This document shows positions 36,187 through 44,712 of a stretch of 64,000 bases of DNA, one piece after another. The DNA comes from Haliscomenobacter sp033763495 (GTDB lineage: Bacteria > Bacteroidota > Bacteroidia > Chitinophagales > Saprospiraceae). Within the stretch, counting starts at the first letter, position 1. Each line of letters begins with the position of its first letter. A program made the translations under genes and the position numbers. The stretch is from assembly GCF_033763495.1 (NCBI RefSeq), contig NZ_JANRKL010000202.1, positions 1 through 64,000 of the forward strand, read 5' to 3'. The notes below the pieces were generated by a model, which did no database searches, was not told where the DNA came from, and saw nothing but the letters and a program-made list of their open reading frames with translations.

Positions 36187-36744
36187 ATGACAACAAAGCG
36201 CGAACTGGGTGTAGCCGCCCTCTCAACAAGTGACTCCCACCCGGGAAATTTTGCCCTGATCCTGGAAGATTTGGAAACCCGCCGCCGGATTCCTGTGATC
36301 ATCGGTGCGGCGGAAGCGCAATCGATAGCCATTGTTATGGAACAAATGCAACCGGCCCGGCCACTGACCCACGACCTTTTTGTGTCGATGTTGACTGCAC
36401 TGGGGGCGAAGTTGGAAGAGGTTTTGATCCACAGCCTGATCGATGGTATTTTTTACGCGCAACTCATCTTGAAGTCTTCAACGGAAGTGGAGATTATGCT
36501 GGACGCCCGCTGCTCCGATGCCATCGCCCTGGCGGTGCGTTGCAACGTACCCATTTACACCTACGACAATGTGGTGGAAGAGGCCGGTTTTTTGACGGAA
36601 GTGTTTTTGCCGCACCAACGCAAGGGTTCACTGGCAGAATACAGCCTGGAAGAGTTGGAAGATCTGCTGGCAAAAGTGATTGAAAAGGAGGATTATGAGA
36701 GCGCGGCGCGGATTCGGAATTATATTGATAAAAGGAATGGGTGA
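36187..36744 (+). CDS. Bifunctional nuclease family protein (DUF151) with UVR-like tail
   Basis: 185-aa cytosolic protein. The DUF151 part is residues ~5-130 (FALILEDLETRRRIPVIIG, AEAQSIAIVMEQ, ARPLTHDLFVSML, DARCSDAIALAVRC). It resembles bacterial BFN proteins with proposed DNase/RNase activity. The C-terminal ~35 residues (SLEELEDLLAKVIEKEDYES, AARIRNYID) look like a UvrB/C interaction motif, which occurs in some family members. It is usually found as a free gene; here it is the last of the hyp run, 10 bp after the small unknown, perhaps by chance of readthrough. Confidence 0.88.
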   Translation: MTTKRELGVAALSTSDSHPGNFALILEDLETRRRIPVIIGAAEAQSIAIVMEQMQPARPLTHDLFVSMLTALGAKLEEVLIHSLIDGIFYAQLILKSSTEVEIMLDARCSDAIALAVRCNVPIYTYDNVVEEAGFLTEVFLPHQRKGSLAEYSLEELEDLLAKVIEKEDYESAARIRNYIDKRNG

Positions 36745-37183
36745 AGGTAACCAAGTTTAAACCTTGCGACAAAAATGAGGTTTACAATCAAGGTTGAAGT
36801 TCCGGTGCGGCACCTCAAACCTCTCCCACTGCCCAGCCCCCTATCGACATTGCGCGGCTACGCCGCTGGTCCGCTCAGCCTGAGTAATTACCAAAGCTCC
36901 ATTCTACCGCTTCAATCTTTCCTTACTTGATCCGTACTGCCACCCAACCAGCCTACGTAGCAATTGAAATTCGGCCTCAAGCAGCCCTAAAACCAATTAA
37001 CCAACTTTACTCCCCGCCCAGCGGCATAGCCGCGAAACGGCAATAGCCCAAAACCAAAGCACGATTTCCAAGGTACAGAGCACCGGAATGCTGGAAATTA
37101 TTTATCTCATTCCAATTCCAGCGCAATTTATTTTTTCCCCACAAATACCCTAGCTTTAGGTTCCATACCAAAAAACCAAATTC
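36745..37183. other. 439-bp intergenic region downstream of the hyp operon
   Basis: Contains no supported gene. It has two short imperfect palindromes around GCGGCTACGCCGC (about 36854-36868) and GCGGCATAGCCGC (about 37021-37033), and no clear terminator after the DUF151 gene. The promoter of the GH95 gene should lie near its right end. Confidence 0.5.
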
Positions 37184-39619
37184 ATGCGCTACTCTCTCCA
37201 CTTCATCCTCCTTTTCAGTTTAGTATCTCAGCTTCTTCCGGCCCAAGAAAGCAGCAGTTTCAACCCCGCCACCACCTTATGGTACAGCGCCCCGGCCCAA
37301 AAATGGGAAGAAGCCCTGCCCATTGGCAATGGCCGCATCGGTGCGATGGTATTTGGCAAAAACGGCGAAGAGCGTATCCAGCTCAACGAAGAAACATACT
37401 GGACGGGTGGGCCTTATTCCACCGTAGTGAAGAACGGCGCAGCCGTTTTACCCGAAATCCAGCAACTCGTTTTTGCGGGCAAGATGCTCAAGGCGCACAA
37501 CCTCTTTGGCCGTCGCCTGATGGGTTACCCGGTGGAGCAACAGAAATACCAGAGCCTGGCCAATTTGCACCTCTTTTTTCCTGAAAACGGCACCATGAGT
37601 GAATACAAGCGCTGGCTGGACTTACAAACCGGCATCAGTGGCGTTTCCTACCGCATCGGGGATGTAACGTACCGCCGCGAAGCCTTTGTATCGGCGCCCG
37701 ATCAAGTGATGGTGCTGCGCATTACAGCCAGCGACCAAAAAATCAGCTTCAAAGCCAACCTGCGCGGCGTGCGCAATCCCGCTCACTCCAACTACGGCAC
37801 CGACTATTTCACCATGGACCCCAACGGCCAGGATGGCCTCATGCTCAAAGGCCGATCCTCCGATTATCTGGGCATTGACGGGCAAATCCGCTTCGAAGCC
37901 CAACTCAAAGTTGTAGCCGAAGGTGGGGCTGTACGCACCGACGACGCCGACCTTTGGGTGGAAAACGCCAAATCTGTCACCCTCTACTTTAGCGCCGCCA
38001 CCAATTTTGTCAACTACCACGACGTCAGCGCCGACCCACACGCCAAGGTAGAAGCGGTGTGGAAAAACCTGCAAGGCAAAACCTATCCTCAAATCCAGGC
38101 CGCTGCACTCAAAGACCACCAGCAATACTTCCAAAGAAGCAACCTGCAACTGGAAAATACTCAGCAATCCTTTTTGCCCACCGACGAACGGATGCTCAGC
38201 ATTCAAACCGCGCCCGACCCCAGCCTGGCCGCTTTGTGTTATCATTTTGGCCGCTACCTCCTGATCGCCTCCTCACGCCCGGGCACCCAACCCGCCAACC
38301 TGCAGGGCATCTGGAACAACGACATGAACCCCGCCTGGGATTCCAAATACACCACCAACATCAACACCGAGATGAACTACTGGCCCGTCGAAACGGGTAA
38401 CCTCAGCGAGTGCATAGAACCACTCACCAAAATGGTCAAGGAACTGGTGGATCAAGGTACCCAGGTCGCGCGTGAGCATTATGGCTGCCGGGGTTGGGTT
38501 TTTCACCAAAACACTGACCTCTGGCGCGTCGCCGCTCCTATGGATGGGCCCACCTGGGGCACCTTTACCACGGGCGGTGCCTGGCTTTGTACCCACTTGT
38601 GGGAGCATTACCTCTTCACCCAGGATCGGGAGTATTTGCGGGAGGTGTATCCGCTGATACAGGGTTCAGTGCAGTTTTTTATGGATTTTTTGGTGGAAAC
38701 ACCGGATAAAAAGTGGTTGGTGACCAATCCTTCCACTTCACCCGAAAACTTCCCGGCCAGCCCAGGCAATCAACCTTATTACGATGAAGTGACGGGGATG
38801 ATCCTTCCCGGCACCACCATTTGTTACGGCTCTTCGATCGACATGCAAATTTTGTCCGACTTATTTGGGTACTATACGGAAGCTGCTGCCGTGCTGCAAG
38901 TGGATGCCGACTTTGCCGCCAAAGTCGCCGCTGCCCGCAAACGCCTCCCGCCGCCCCAAATTGGCAAGGACGGCGCCCTGCAGGAATGGACCGAAGACTG
39001 GGGCCAGCTGGAAAAAGCCCACCGCCATTATTCCCACCTTTACGGACTTTACCCCGGCAAGGTGATTTCGAGCTGGCGCACCCCGAACCTGGTAGAACCC
39101 GTCAAAAAAGTACTGGAGCAGCGCGGCGATGAATCGTCTGGATGGTCACGCGCCTGGAAAATGTGTCTTTGGGCCAGGTTGTACGATGGCAATCGTTTGG
39201 AAAAAATCTTCAAGGGCTACCTGAAAGACCAGGCTTACCCGCAGCTTTTTGCCAAATGTTTCACCCCCATGCAGGTGGACGGTTCTTTTGGCGTTGCGGC
39301 GGGAGTCGTGGAGGCCCTGGTGCAATCGCATGAAGGGCGGATTCACCTCCTGCCTGCCTTACCTACTGCCTGGGCCAGTGGCCGGATGGAGGGCGTTTGT
39401 GCCCGCGGTGGTTTCCAGCTGGATTTTAGCTGGCAGAATGGAAAGTTACAGGAATTGCAGGTTTTGTCAAAAGCTGGCTTGGAATGCCGGGTGCTGCCAG
39501 GCAAAGGGGCTTTTCAGGTGACTCAAAATGGCAAAAAGGTCAAGGCCCAATCACTGGATGATGGTTCTTTGAGTTTTGCTACGGAGAAGGGAAAGGTTTA
39601 TGTGGTAAAACCGATGTAA
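37184..39619 (+). CDS. Glycoside hydrolase family 95 (alpha-L-fucosidase type)
   Basis: 811-aa secreted enzyme with a signal peptide (MRYSLHFILLFSLVSQLLPAQ). GH95 features are a start such as LWYSAPAQKWEEALPIGNGR, then IGAMVFGKNGEERIQLNEET and YWTGGPYS. The active-site segment NINTEMNYWPVETGNL carries the Asn-x-Asn pair typical of the family, and DGSFGVAAGVVEALVQSHEG lies near the C-terminal. The family releases terminal fucose or related residues from plant and host glycans. No SusCD pair or regulator is adjacent, so it seems a stand-alone enzyme rather than part of a full utilisation locus. Confidence 0.93.
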   Translation: MRYSLHFILLFSLVSQLLPAQESSSFNPATTLWYSAPAQKWEEALPIGNGRIGAMVFGKNGEERIQLNEETYWTGGPYSTVVKNGAAVLPEIQQLVFAGKMLKAHNLFGRRLMGYPVEQQKYQSLANLHLFFPENGTMSEYKRWLDLQTGISGVSYRIGDVTYRREAFVSAPDQVMVLRITASDQKISFKANLRGVRNPAHSNYGTDYFTMDPNGQDGLMLKGRSSDYLGIDGQIRFEAQLKVVAEGGAVRTDDADLWVENAKSVTLYFSAATNFVNYHDVSADPHAKVEAVWKNLQGKTYPQIQAAALKDHQQYFQRSNLQLENTQQSFLPTDERMLSIQTAPDPSLAALCYHFGRYLLIASSRPGTQPANLQGIWNNDMNPAWDSKYTTNINTEMNYWPVETGNLSECIEPLTKMVKELVDQGTQVAREHYGCRGWVFHQNTDLWRVAAPMDGPTWGTFTTGGAWLCTHLWEHYLFTQDREYLREVYPLIQGSVQFFMDFLVETPDKKWLVTNPSTSPENFPASPGNQPYYDEVTGMILPGTTICYGSSIDMQILSDLFGYYTEAAAVLQVDADFAAKVAAARKRLPPPQIGKDGALQEWTEDWGQLEKAHRHYSHLYGLYPGKVISSWRTPNLVEPVKKVLEQRGDESSGWSRAWKMCLWARLYDGNRLEKIFKGYLKDQAYPQLFAKCFTPMQVDGSFGVAAGVVEALVQSHEGRIHLLPALPTAWASGRMEGVCARGGFQLDFSWQNGKLQELQVLSKAGLECRVLPGKGAFQVTQNGKKVKAQSLDDGSLSFATEKGKVYVVKPM

Positions 39620-39676
39620 GGGTAGTCTGAAACCCACAAAACAAATGTTGAAAAATTGAAGGGAAGTGTTTAACCC

Positions 39677-39707
39677 TTGCGAAAGTATTTTGTTTTTGGT
39701 ATATTTG
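39677..39707 (+). promoter_or_regulatory. Bacteroidota-type promoter for the tlpA-like pair
   Basis: TTG (39677-39679), exactly 20 nt, then TATATTTG (39700-39707). It lies about 50 bp above the ATG at 39759. Confidence 0.6.
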
Positions 39708-39758
39708 AATTAACTGCCAAAACAATATACATCAAACAAACACTTAACCTTCAATGCT

Positions 39759-40985
39759 ATGAAATTATACCAGACAATTATTGGCTGCTGCATGCTACTG
39801 TGCATATTACAGACTGGACGCGCCCAAGTGTCGCCTAAGACCTTTGTTTTTGAATACACTCGCCATAATCAGGTTGCTTCGGTAAGCGAAAAACAAGCTG
39901 CCAAGGAAAAATCTTTGGCAACAATTGGTAAATGGGATGATGGTGAGGATTTAATCCGAGGCATTTACGCAGACTCCTCACGAATAGTCACCTATCTCCA
40001 TTTGGACTCTACGCTTTCTCTGATCTGGCATGATGGCATTTTTTCAGATAAGGTAGGCATCGCATTTGGGGGAAAAAATGGGCTTATCAACCTAAAAAAT
40101 GGTAAAACCAGTTTTATGGATCTCCGGATCATGCAAAAAACGGTTGACAATAGTTTAGGCAAAGGTTTAATCACCATTGAAGATTGGCGTAAAAAAAATG
40201 AAAACCTCAAAAAAGTAAAAAACAAGGAAAAAGTAGGGGAATATGTTTGTGAAGTTTGGGACGAATTTTTCCCGCAATACAATTCCTCTGCCAGGCATTG
40301 GATGCTACCCGCTGAGAAGGTCAAATTCCCGCTTCCACCTGGTCAAGGGCGTTTTTTTTTCTGGGGAAATCTGATTGTAAAAACTGAAAGCGACTTCGCT
40401 CAGTTGTTTAAGCACACTGAAATCCTGGAATTAAAGCGCATCGATTCGCTGGATCATTTTTCCATCCAACAAAAAATCAATGAACTTTTGGCCACCCAAA
40501 ATGGCTTGAATCGCTCCTATGCCAATTTGCCCGAAAACCAAACCCTGAGCAAGGATAGTTTGAGAGAAGGGCAGTTGTTGTCCGGTTTTGCATTTCGCTC
40601 CGTTGATGCGGGTCAAAGCATTTCGATCGATTCGATATGTTCAAAAGCGGCCTACACCTTGATTGACATTTGGGCCTCCTGGTGCGGTCCTTGCGTCAAA
40701 GCCTTTCCCGAGCTACAAAAACTCAAGGATGATTTCCCTGGTTTTGAAATCATATCCCTCAATTATGCTGACACCGATTTTAACAAGGTCCAAAAAGTGC
40801 TGGATAAACATGAACCCGGCTGGCCTCAAGGCTTTGCCTCCCACCAATTGCATGACCTGATCAACACCGAACAGGCCTATCCGGCAATGTTGCTCCTGGA
40901 TCGGGATCGCAAGATTGTACAGCTGGGCAAACCTGATTTGAGCTTGGAGCAAATCCGCACTTTTTTGGAAGAAAAACTAAAATAA
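39759..40985 (+). CDS. TlpA-like thioredoxin-fold protein with GLPGLI-type N-terminal half (copy 1)
   Basis: 408 aa with a signal peptide (MKLYQTIIGCCMLLCILQTGRAQ). The first ~250 residues resemble GLPGLI-family text (FEYTRHNQVASVSEKQA, IWHDGIFSDKVG). The last ~130 form a TlpA/ResA-like thioredoxin domain with the redox pair in WCGPC (Cys309, Cys312; SWCGPCVKAFPELQKL). It probably acts in the periplasm on thiols, for example in cytochrome or outer-membrane protein maturation. It is followed 5 bp later by a clear paralog. Confidence 0.87.
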   Translation: MKLYQTIIGCCMLLCILQTGRAQVSPKTFVFEYTRHNQVASVSEKQAAKEKSLATIGKWDDGEDLIRGIYADSSRIVTYLHLDSTLSLIWHDGIFSDKVGIAFGGKNGLINLKNGKTSFMDLRIMQKTVDNSLGKGLITIEDWRKKNENLKKVKNKEKVGEYVCEVWDEFFPQYNSSARHWMLPAEKVKFPLPPGQGRFFFWGNLIVKTESDFAQLFKHTEILELKRIDSLDHFSIQQKINELLATQNGLNRSYANLPENQTLSKDSLREGQLLSGFAFRSVDAGQSISIDSICSKAAYTLIDIWASWCGPCVKAFPELQKLKDDFPGFEIISLNYADTDFNKVQKVLDKHEPGWPQGFASHQLHDLINTEQAYPAMLLLDRDRKIVQLGKPDLSLEQIRTFLEEKLK

Positions 40986-40990
40986 ATAGC

Positions 40991-42208
40991 ATGAGAACAT
41001 TAGCCATTGTATGCATCATGGTTGGGCTGAGCCATTGCTTGAGTGCTCAGGCTTTTGAAGGAATTTTGGAGTACACCGTCATTTTTAAACACGACCCTGA
41101 ATACCACAAAAAGACCCTGGAAGGATTTAAAAACCTTGGCTGGTCTGAAGAAACCATCAAGCCCTTCCGTGCGGACTCACTCCGCCTGCGTTATTACATC
41201 AAAGGCGACAGTGTTTGGACTGAAAATTATTACAACAACGAAACCACAATATCAAATATCGATTTTCAAGCTGGATTTCAGGCAGAAGTAATTAACCTGG
41301 CGGAAGGAAGCCGATTGGTTCTTGGCAAAACCAAGGAGATTGAAGATCTTTTTGAAAAATATACCGATGATCCCAACTGGCGGGATAAAATCAAAGTCAG
41401 TTCCTGGTTCAAAAAGGACTACTCCAAACTCCAACGTTTGCCCAAATTGAAGGAAAACATCCTGGGTTACAAGTGTATGGCCTATGAGCTTCCTAGCTCA
41501 TATCCTGAACTGGGCGGAACCGACCTTTATTGGCTCACGGAAGAGATACCTTATGCAAAGGAGCAAGTTTTACCTTATCACCTCAATACCCTTTTTGCGC
41601 CACAAGGTATGATCCTCAGAACCCTCTACACCTCTCCCAAAGGAGGCACTGAGCGGATCCTACGCCGGATTATTCCAGGCCCTATTGCCCCCATTTTGCC
41701 GCGTTTGCGCAGTCTTGATTTTGGTACGCTCGACAGTTTGCAGTATGCCGATGAACGACTGAATCAACACCTGCAAGGGAAAGTTTTGGAACAAAATCCG
41801 ATCGTGCCTGATTTTTCATTTTATCCCATCCAATCTAAAACCCCGATTAATTTGTACAGCAAAAAAGACCAGGGCAAATTCCTACTCCTGGATTTGTGGG
41901 GCACCTGGTGTGGGCCTTGCCTGAGGGAGATGCCCAAAGTGCGGGCTTTTCAAGAAGAACATGCTGCGGTATTGGAAGTCATCAGCCTGAATAGAGGAGA
42001 CAATCGAGCCGAACATGTGGAAGGTTTTATCAAAAAGTACAACATGAATTGGAGCCAGGCCTATGCAGGAAATTTACTCAATGCTTTTTTAAACCCTAAA
42101 AAAAGTGTGCCTTATGCGGTGTTGCTGGACTCGGAAATGAAGGTGCGCTGGACGGGGAATCCGGCGGGGAATTGGGAGAAAATCGAGGAGATTATTCGGG
42201 GGAATTGA
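40991..42208 (+). CDS. TlpA-like thioredoxin-fold protein with GLPGLI-type N-terminal half (copy 2)
   Basis: 405 aa with a signal peptide (MRTLAIVCIMVGLSHCLSAQ). The N-terminal part starts FEGILEYTVIFKHDPEY, a GLPGLI-like opening, and the C-terminal ~130 residues form a thioredoxin fold with WCGPC (Cys307, Cys310; GTWCGPCLREMPKVRAF). It sits 5 bp after copy 1 and is probably co-transcribed; the two diverge in the N-terminal half, which suggests different partners. The downstream gap contains an inverted repeat. Confidence 0.87.
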   Translation: MRTLAIVCIMVGLSHCLSAQAFEGILEYTVIFKHDPEYHKKTLEGFKNLGWSEETIKPFRADSLRLRYYIKGDSVWTENYYNNETTISNIDFQAGFQAEVINLAEGSRLVLGKTKEIEDLFEKYTDDPNWRDKIKVSSWFKKDYSKLQRLPKLKENILGYKCMAYELPSSYPELGGTDLYWLTEEIPYAKEQVLPYHLNTLFAPQGMILRTLYTSPKGGTERILRRIIPGPIAPILPRLRSLDFGTLDSLQYADERLNQHLQGKVLEQNPIVPDFSFYPIQSKTPINLYSKKDQGKFLLLDLWGTWCGPCLREMPKVRAFQEEHAAVLEVISLNRGDNRAEHVEGFIKKYNMNWSQAYAGNLLNAFLNPKKSVPYAVLLDSEMKVRWTGNPAGNWEKIEEIIRGN

Positions 42209-42276
42209 AACAGTTGATATGATTTCAATTTTTTGCACCCCCGCTTTACAACCCAATATTTTTGATTCATAATCTG

Positions 42277-42372
42277 AGGTGAGTCTTAGGTTTCTTAAGA
42301 TTCTTAGGTGGTGAAAAAAACTTGCTCCGCAAGGAGCTCTTTCACCACCTAAGAAACCTAAGGCACTCAAGG
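42277..42372. repeat. Inverted repeat with unequal CTTAG-unit arms
   Basis: The left arm (about 42277-42325) and right arm (about 42341-42372) are reverse complements, except that the left has one extra 9-nt unit (CTTAAGATT). The repeated unit is of the form TTCTTAGGT. A second, inner hairpin CTTGCTCCGCAAGGAG lies in the centre. It is between two convergent stop codons (42208 and 42422). Confidence 0.8.
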
Positions 42373-42421
42373 AATCACCACAGCAGAAATACGCTAAAAT
42401 GACTTATAGTTCTTTGAGTCC

Positions 42422-43300
42422 TTACACCCCGAATTTCTGCTTCAAGTACCCCAGCGCCATCCCATACGCCTCTTTCGAGAGCGCCTCATCGTACTTAGGG
42501 TTACTCGGATTGGCAAAGCCGTGCACGCCAGCGAAAATTTTGTAGGTCAAATTTTTACCCGCCGTTTTCATATTGGCCGCAAAATCTTCGATGACTTTTT
42601 TGGAGATGTACTCTTCCGTGGCGAAAAGCCCCAACACATCGGTGTTCAAAGTTTTGAGTTTTTCAACATCCTGTACGGGCATGCCATAATACATCACGGA
42701 ACCAACTGTTTGTTTGCCGCCCAGGATGGCCGACTTCAAAGACCAGCCGCCGCCGAAGCACCAGCCAACATTGGCAATTTTGGCCTTTTTGCCCGCCATC
42801 ATCACCGCACCTTTTACGATGCTTTCCAGGCGCACTTCCTGTACGCCACGCATGAATGTGCCAGCCTCTTTGGGGTCAGCGGTTACTTTGCCATCATACA
42901 TGTCCAGCGCGATCACGTTTACGGAGCCGCCAAGGTCGTTGTAAAAAATATCCGATTGGCGCTTGATGTAATCGTTCAGGCCCCACCATTCCTGGTACAC
43001 AAACAGCCACTTGTTCGATTTCTTCTTGGCTTTGATCATGTAGCCGTTTGCCGTTTTTCCATCCGGCGTTTTGAAGCTGACACTGCTGCCCAATTCAGCA
43101 TAATCCAGCGGCAGCGGGGCCGGGTGCAAGGCCACAAACTTGGGATCATCAACAAATGCGGCCATTCCGTCGCCAGTGTTGTGGCACATCGGCATGGGCA
43201 TTTCCATTGGGTTGGTCAGGGCTACCCGGCGCTGCATCGGTTGAAATACCGTCAGCAAACTCATGATAACCGAAAGGGAGGAGAGGATGAAGTAATTCAT
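42422..43300 (-). CDS. Dienelactone hydrolase family protein
   Basis: 292 aa. The start at 43300 (MNYFILSSLSVIMSLLTVF) follows the repeat-derived extension of the longer ORF (to 43360), which is encoded by an inverted repeat and is an artefact. The hydrophobic start suggests export. The alpha/beta hydrolase core shows the Cys nucleophile elbow VGWCFGGGWS and a catalytic His in FAGVHGFANPS; a Glu/Asp-bearing helix (LFATEEYISKK) takes the place of the usual acid. The family hydrolyses cyclic dienelactones or related esters. It is convergent with the TlpA-like copy 2. Confidence 0.87.
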   Translation of the reverse strand: MNYFILSSLSVIMSLLTVFQPMQRRVALTNPMEMPMPMCHNTGDGMAAFVDDPKFVALHPAPLPLDYAELGSSVSFKTPDGKTANGYMIKAKKKSNKWLFVYQEWWGLNDYIKRQSDIFYNDLGGSVNVIALDMYDGKVTADPKEAGTFMRGVQEVRLESIVKGAVMMAGKKAKIANVGWCFGGGWSLKSAILGGKQTVGSVMYYGMPVQDVEKLKTLNTDVLGLFATEEYISKKVIEDFAANMKTAGKNLTYKIFAGVHGFANPSNPKYDEALSKEAYGMALGYLKQKFGV

Positions 43301-43319
43301 TGTAATTTTTTGAGTGATA

Positions 43320-43449
43320 AGCGAAAAGCGAATAGCGAATAGCGAAAAATAATTCACCATTTGCCTTTCGCCATTAACTAATTTGACGAAACATTAAAGT
43401 TTGCCCATGGTTCAAGCTACTTTTCGATTTTCGCTATTCGCTTTTCGCT
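43320..43449. repeat. Inverted repeat whose right arm encodes the end of a T9SS protein
   Basis: Arms 43320-43348 and 43421-43449 match at 27 of 29 positions. The unit is AGCGAAAAGCGAATAGCGAA. The right arm contains the last four codons (Ala-Lys-Ser-Glu) and TAG stop of the T9SS protein at 43434. The left arm produces the false N-terminal extension of the dienelactone hydrolase ORF. Confidence 0.85.
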
Positions 43450-44648
43450 AAAATAAATATTCCACTGCTCCTAATCAAAGAACGTTGGTCGAGTAGGTGG
43501 TAAAAATAGGTTCCATTGCTCAAGGTTGGTTGGAGTTGAATCTGCTGTTTGATTGGTCCACTGGGTGCACTGATGCGTTCCAAAGCGACCATTTGTCCTT
43601 GTGTATCGTAAATCAGGATATCCCAATCAGCAGCTTCAGTTTTGTCAAATTCCAGGTAAAACTCACCAGGGCTGGGATTGGGGTACAATTTGGTTTGGAC
43701 CTTCAGTTCTTTTACGTCCGGCAAATCCGTAACCAGGCCACGCACGGGGTTGATGCTACGGGTTACCCTGGCCAAGGTATCATTGCGCAGCGATGCACTC
43801 AAGATGGCTGAGGCAAAACGAGCGCCGTAAAAATTATAACTTGTATTTCGGCGCACTGCGTTTTGTTCCAAGTCCAATGCCCCTAACAAGAGGCCGGGAG
43901 CTGGCCCTCCAGAGAGATAGAAGCTATCCCTGGATACCTCAGCCGTTTCCACCAAAAGTACGGCAAAATCCAGCGCACTACCGCCCTTGGGATTGCGCAT
44001 GCGCAAGGTACCCCAACCGATGGTAGAATCACGTTTGAATTCGTTGGTAACTACTTGACCAGGTGCCCGATTCAAACCCACCAATGCAACAGTCAATTGA
44101 AAATTGATCACATTCCGGTAATTCCAGGTCTGTTTGCTGGTAGAAGTCAAAGGGAATTTGTAGTAATAAAGTGGATTGTTCGTGTAATTGTCCACCTTGG
44201 GGAACAACACAACCGAGTCCGTTGCGAAACCCGTAAAACTCTGCAATGGAAAACGCCCCCCGGCAAAAATGGTGCCCTGGATGGAGTAACCATCGTCTCC
44301 GTAGCGCTCAAACTGGAAGTTGTTCGAAACACGAAATGGGCCAAAGCTGTAGGTGGCCGTATAGGCACCGGTTGAATTTGGAAAATCAAAGGGAATGGCC
44401 CAGGGTTCCAATACAGAAGTTACAAAACGACTGGGCGCCAGGGCTGAATCTTGCAGGCTTGAATAATCCCAGAATTGATTGTTTCCCCCTTTGGGTAGCA
44501 GGAGTCCCTTGCGCTGCATCGCCTGGGTGAGGATGGTATCTGCCCGATTGCTCGAAATCGTAAAATCATTGCGGGTCAGCGAGATTTGAGCCTGGGTGTT
44601 CCACAGAACAAAGAAAAAACAAAGGCTTAAGTAGAGTTTTTGGGTCAT
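43434..44648 (-). CDS. Secreted T9SS-sorted protein of unknown function
   Basis: 404 aa. The start at 44648 gives a signal peptide (MTQKLYLSLCFFFVLWNTQAQ); a longer ORF start at 44753 would overlap the HtrA gene. The central ~260 residues have no recognised domain but alternate beta-strand text (GGNNQFWDYSSLQDS, FATDSVVLFPKVDNY). The C-terminal ~80 residues are a type A T9SS sorting domain (LYPNPSPGEFYLEF start). The last codons lie in an inverted repeat arm. Surface or extracellular location is inferred. It is 64 bp downstream of the HtrA gene. Confidence 0.82.
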   Translation of the reverse strand: MTQKLYLSLCFFFVLWNTQAQISLTRNDFTISSNRADTILTQAMQRKGLLLPKGGNNQFWDYSSLQDSALAPSRFVTSVLEPWAIPFDFPNSTGAYTATYSFGPFRVSNNFQFERYGDDGYSIQGTIFAGGRFPLQSFTGFATDSVVLFPKVDNYTNNPLYYYKFPLTSTSKQTWNYRNVINFQLTVALVGLNRAPGQVVTNEFKRDSTIGWGTLRMRNPKGGSALDFAVLLVETAEVSRDSFYLSGGPAPGLLLGALDLEQNAVRRNTSYNFYGARFASAILSASLRNDTLARVTRSINPVRGLVTDLPDVKELKVQTKLYPNPSPGEFYLEFDKTEAADWDILIYDTQGQMVALERISAPSGPIKQQIQLQPTLSNGTYFYHLLDQRSLIRSSGIFILAKSE

Positions 44649-44712
44649 ATTGGATGGTGTTAAACTTGATGGACGTATTCCTAGGTCCATCAAGTTGTTT
44701 TGGTTTGATGGA

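Noticed and set aside
37007..37201. 64-aa minus-strand ORF upstream of the GH95 gene
   Set aside because: No ribosome-binding site or family signal, and it overlaps the start of the GH95 gene.
42521..43342. 273-aa plus-strand ORF
   Set aside because: Antisense to the dienelactone hydrolase gene and extends into the inverted repeat.
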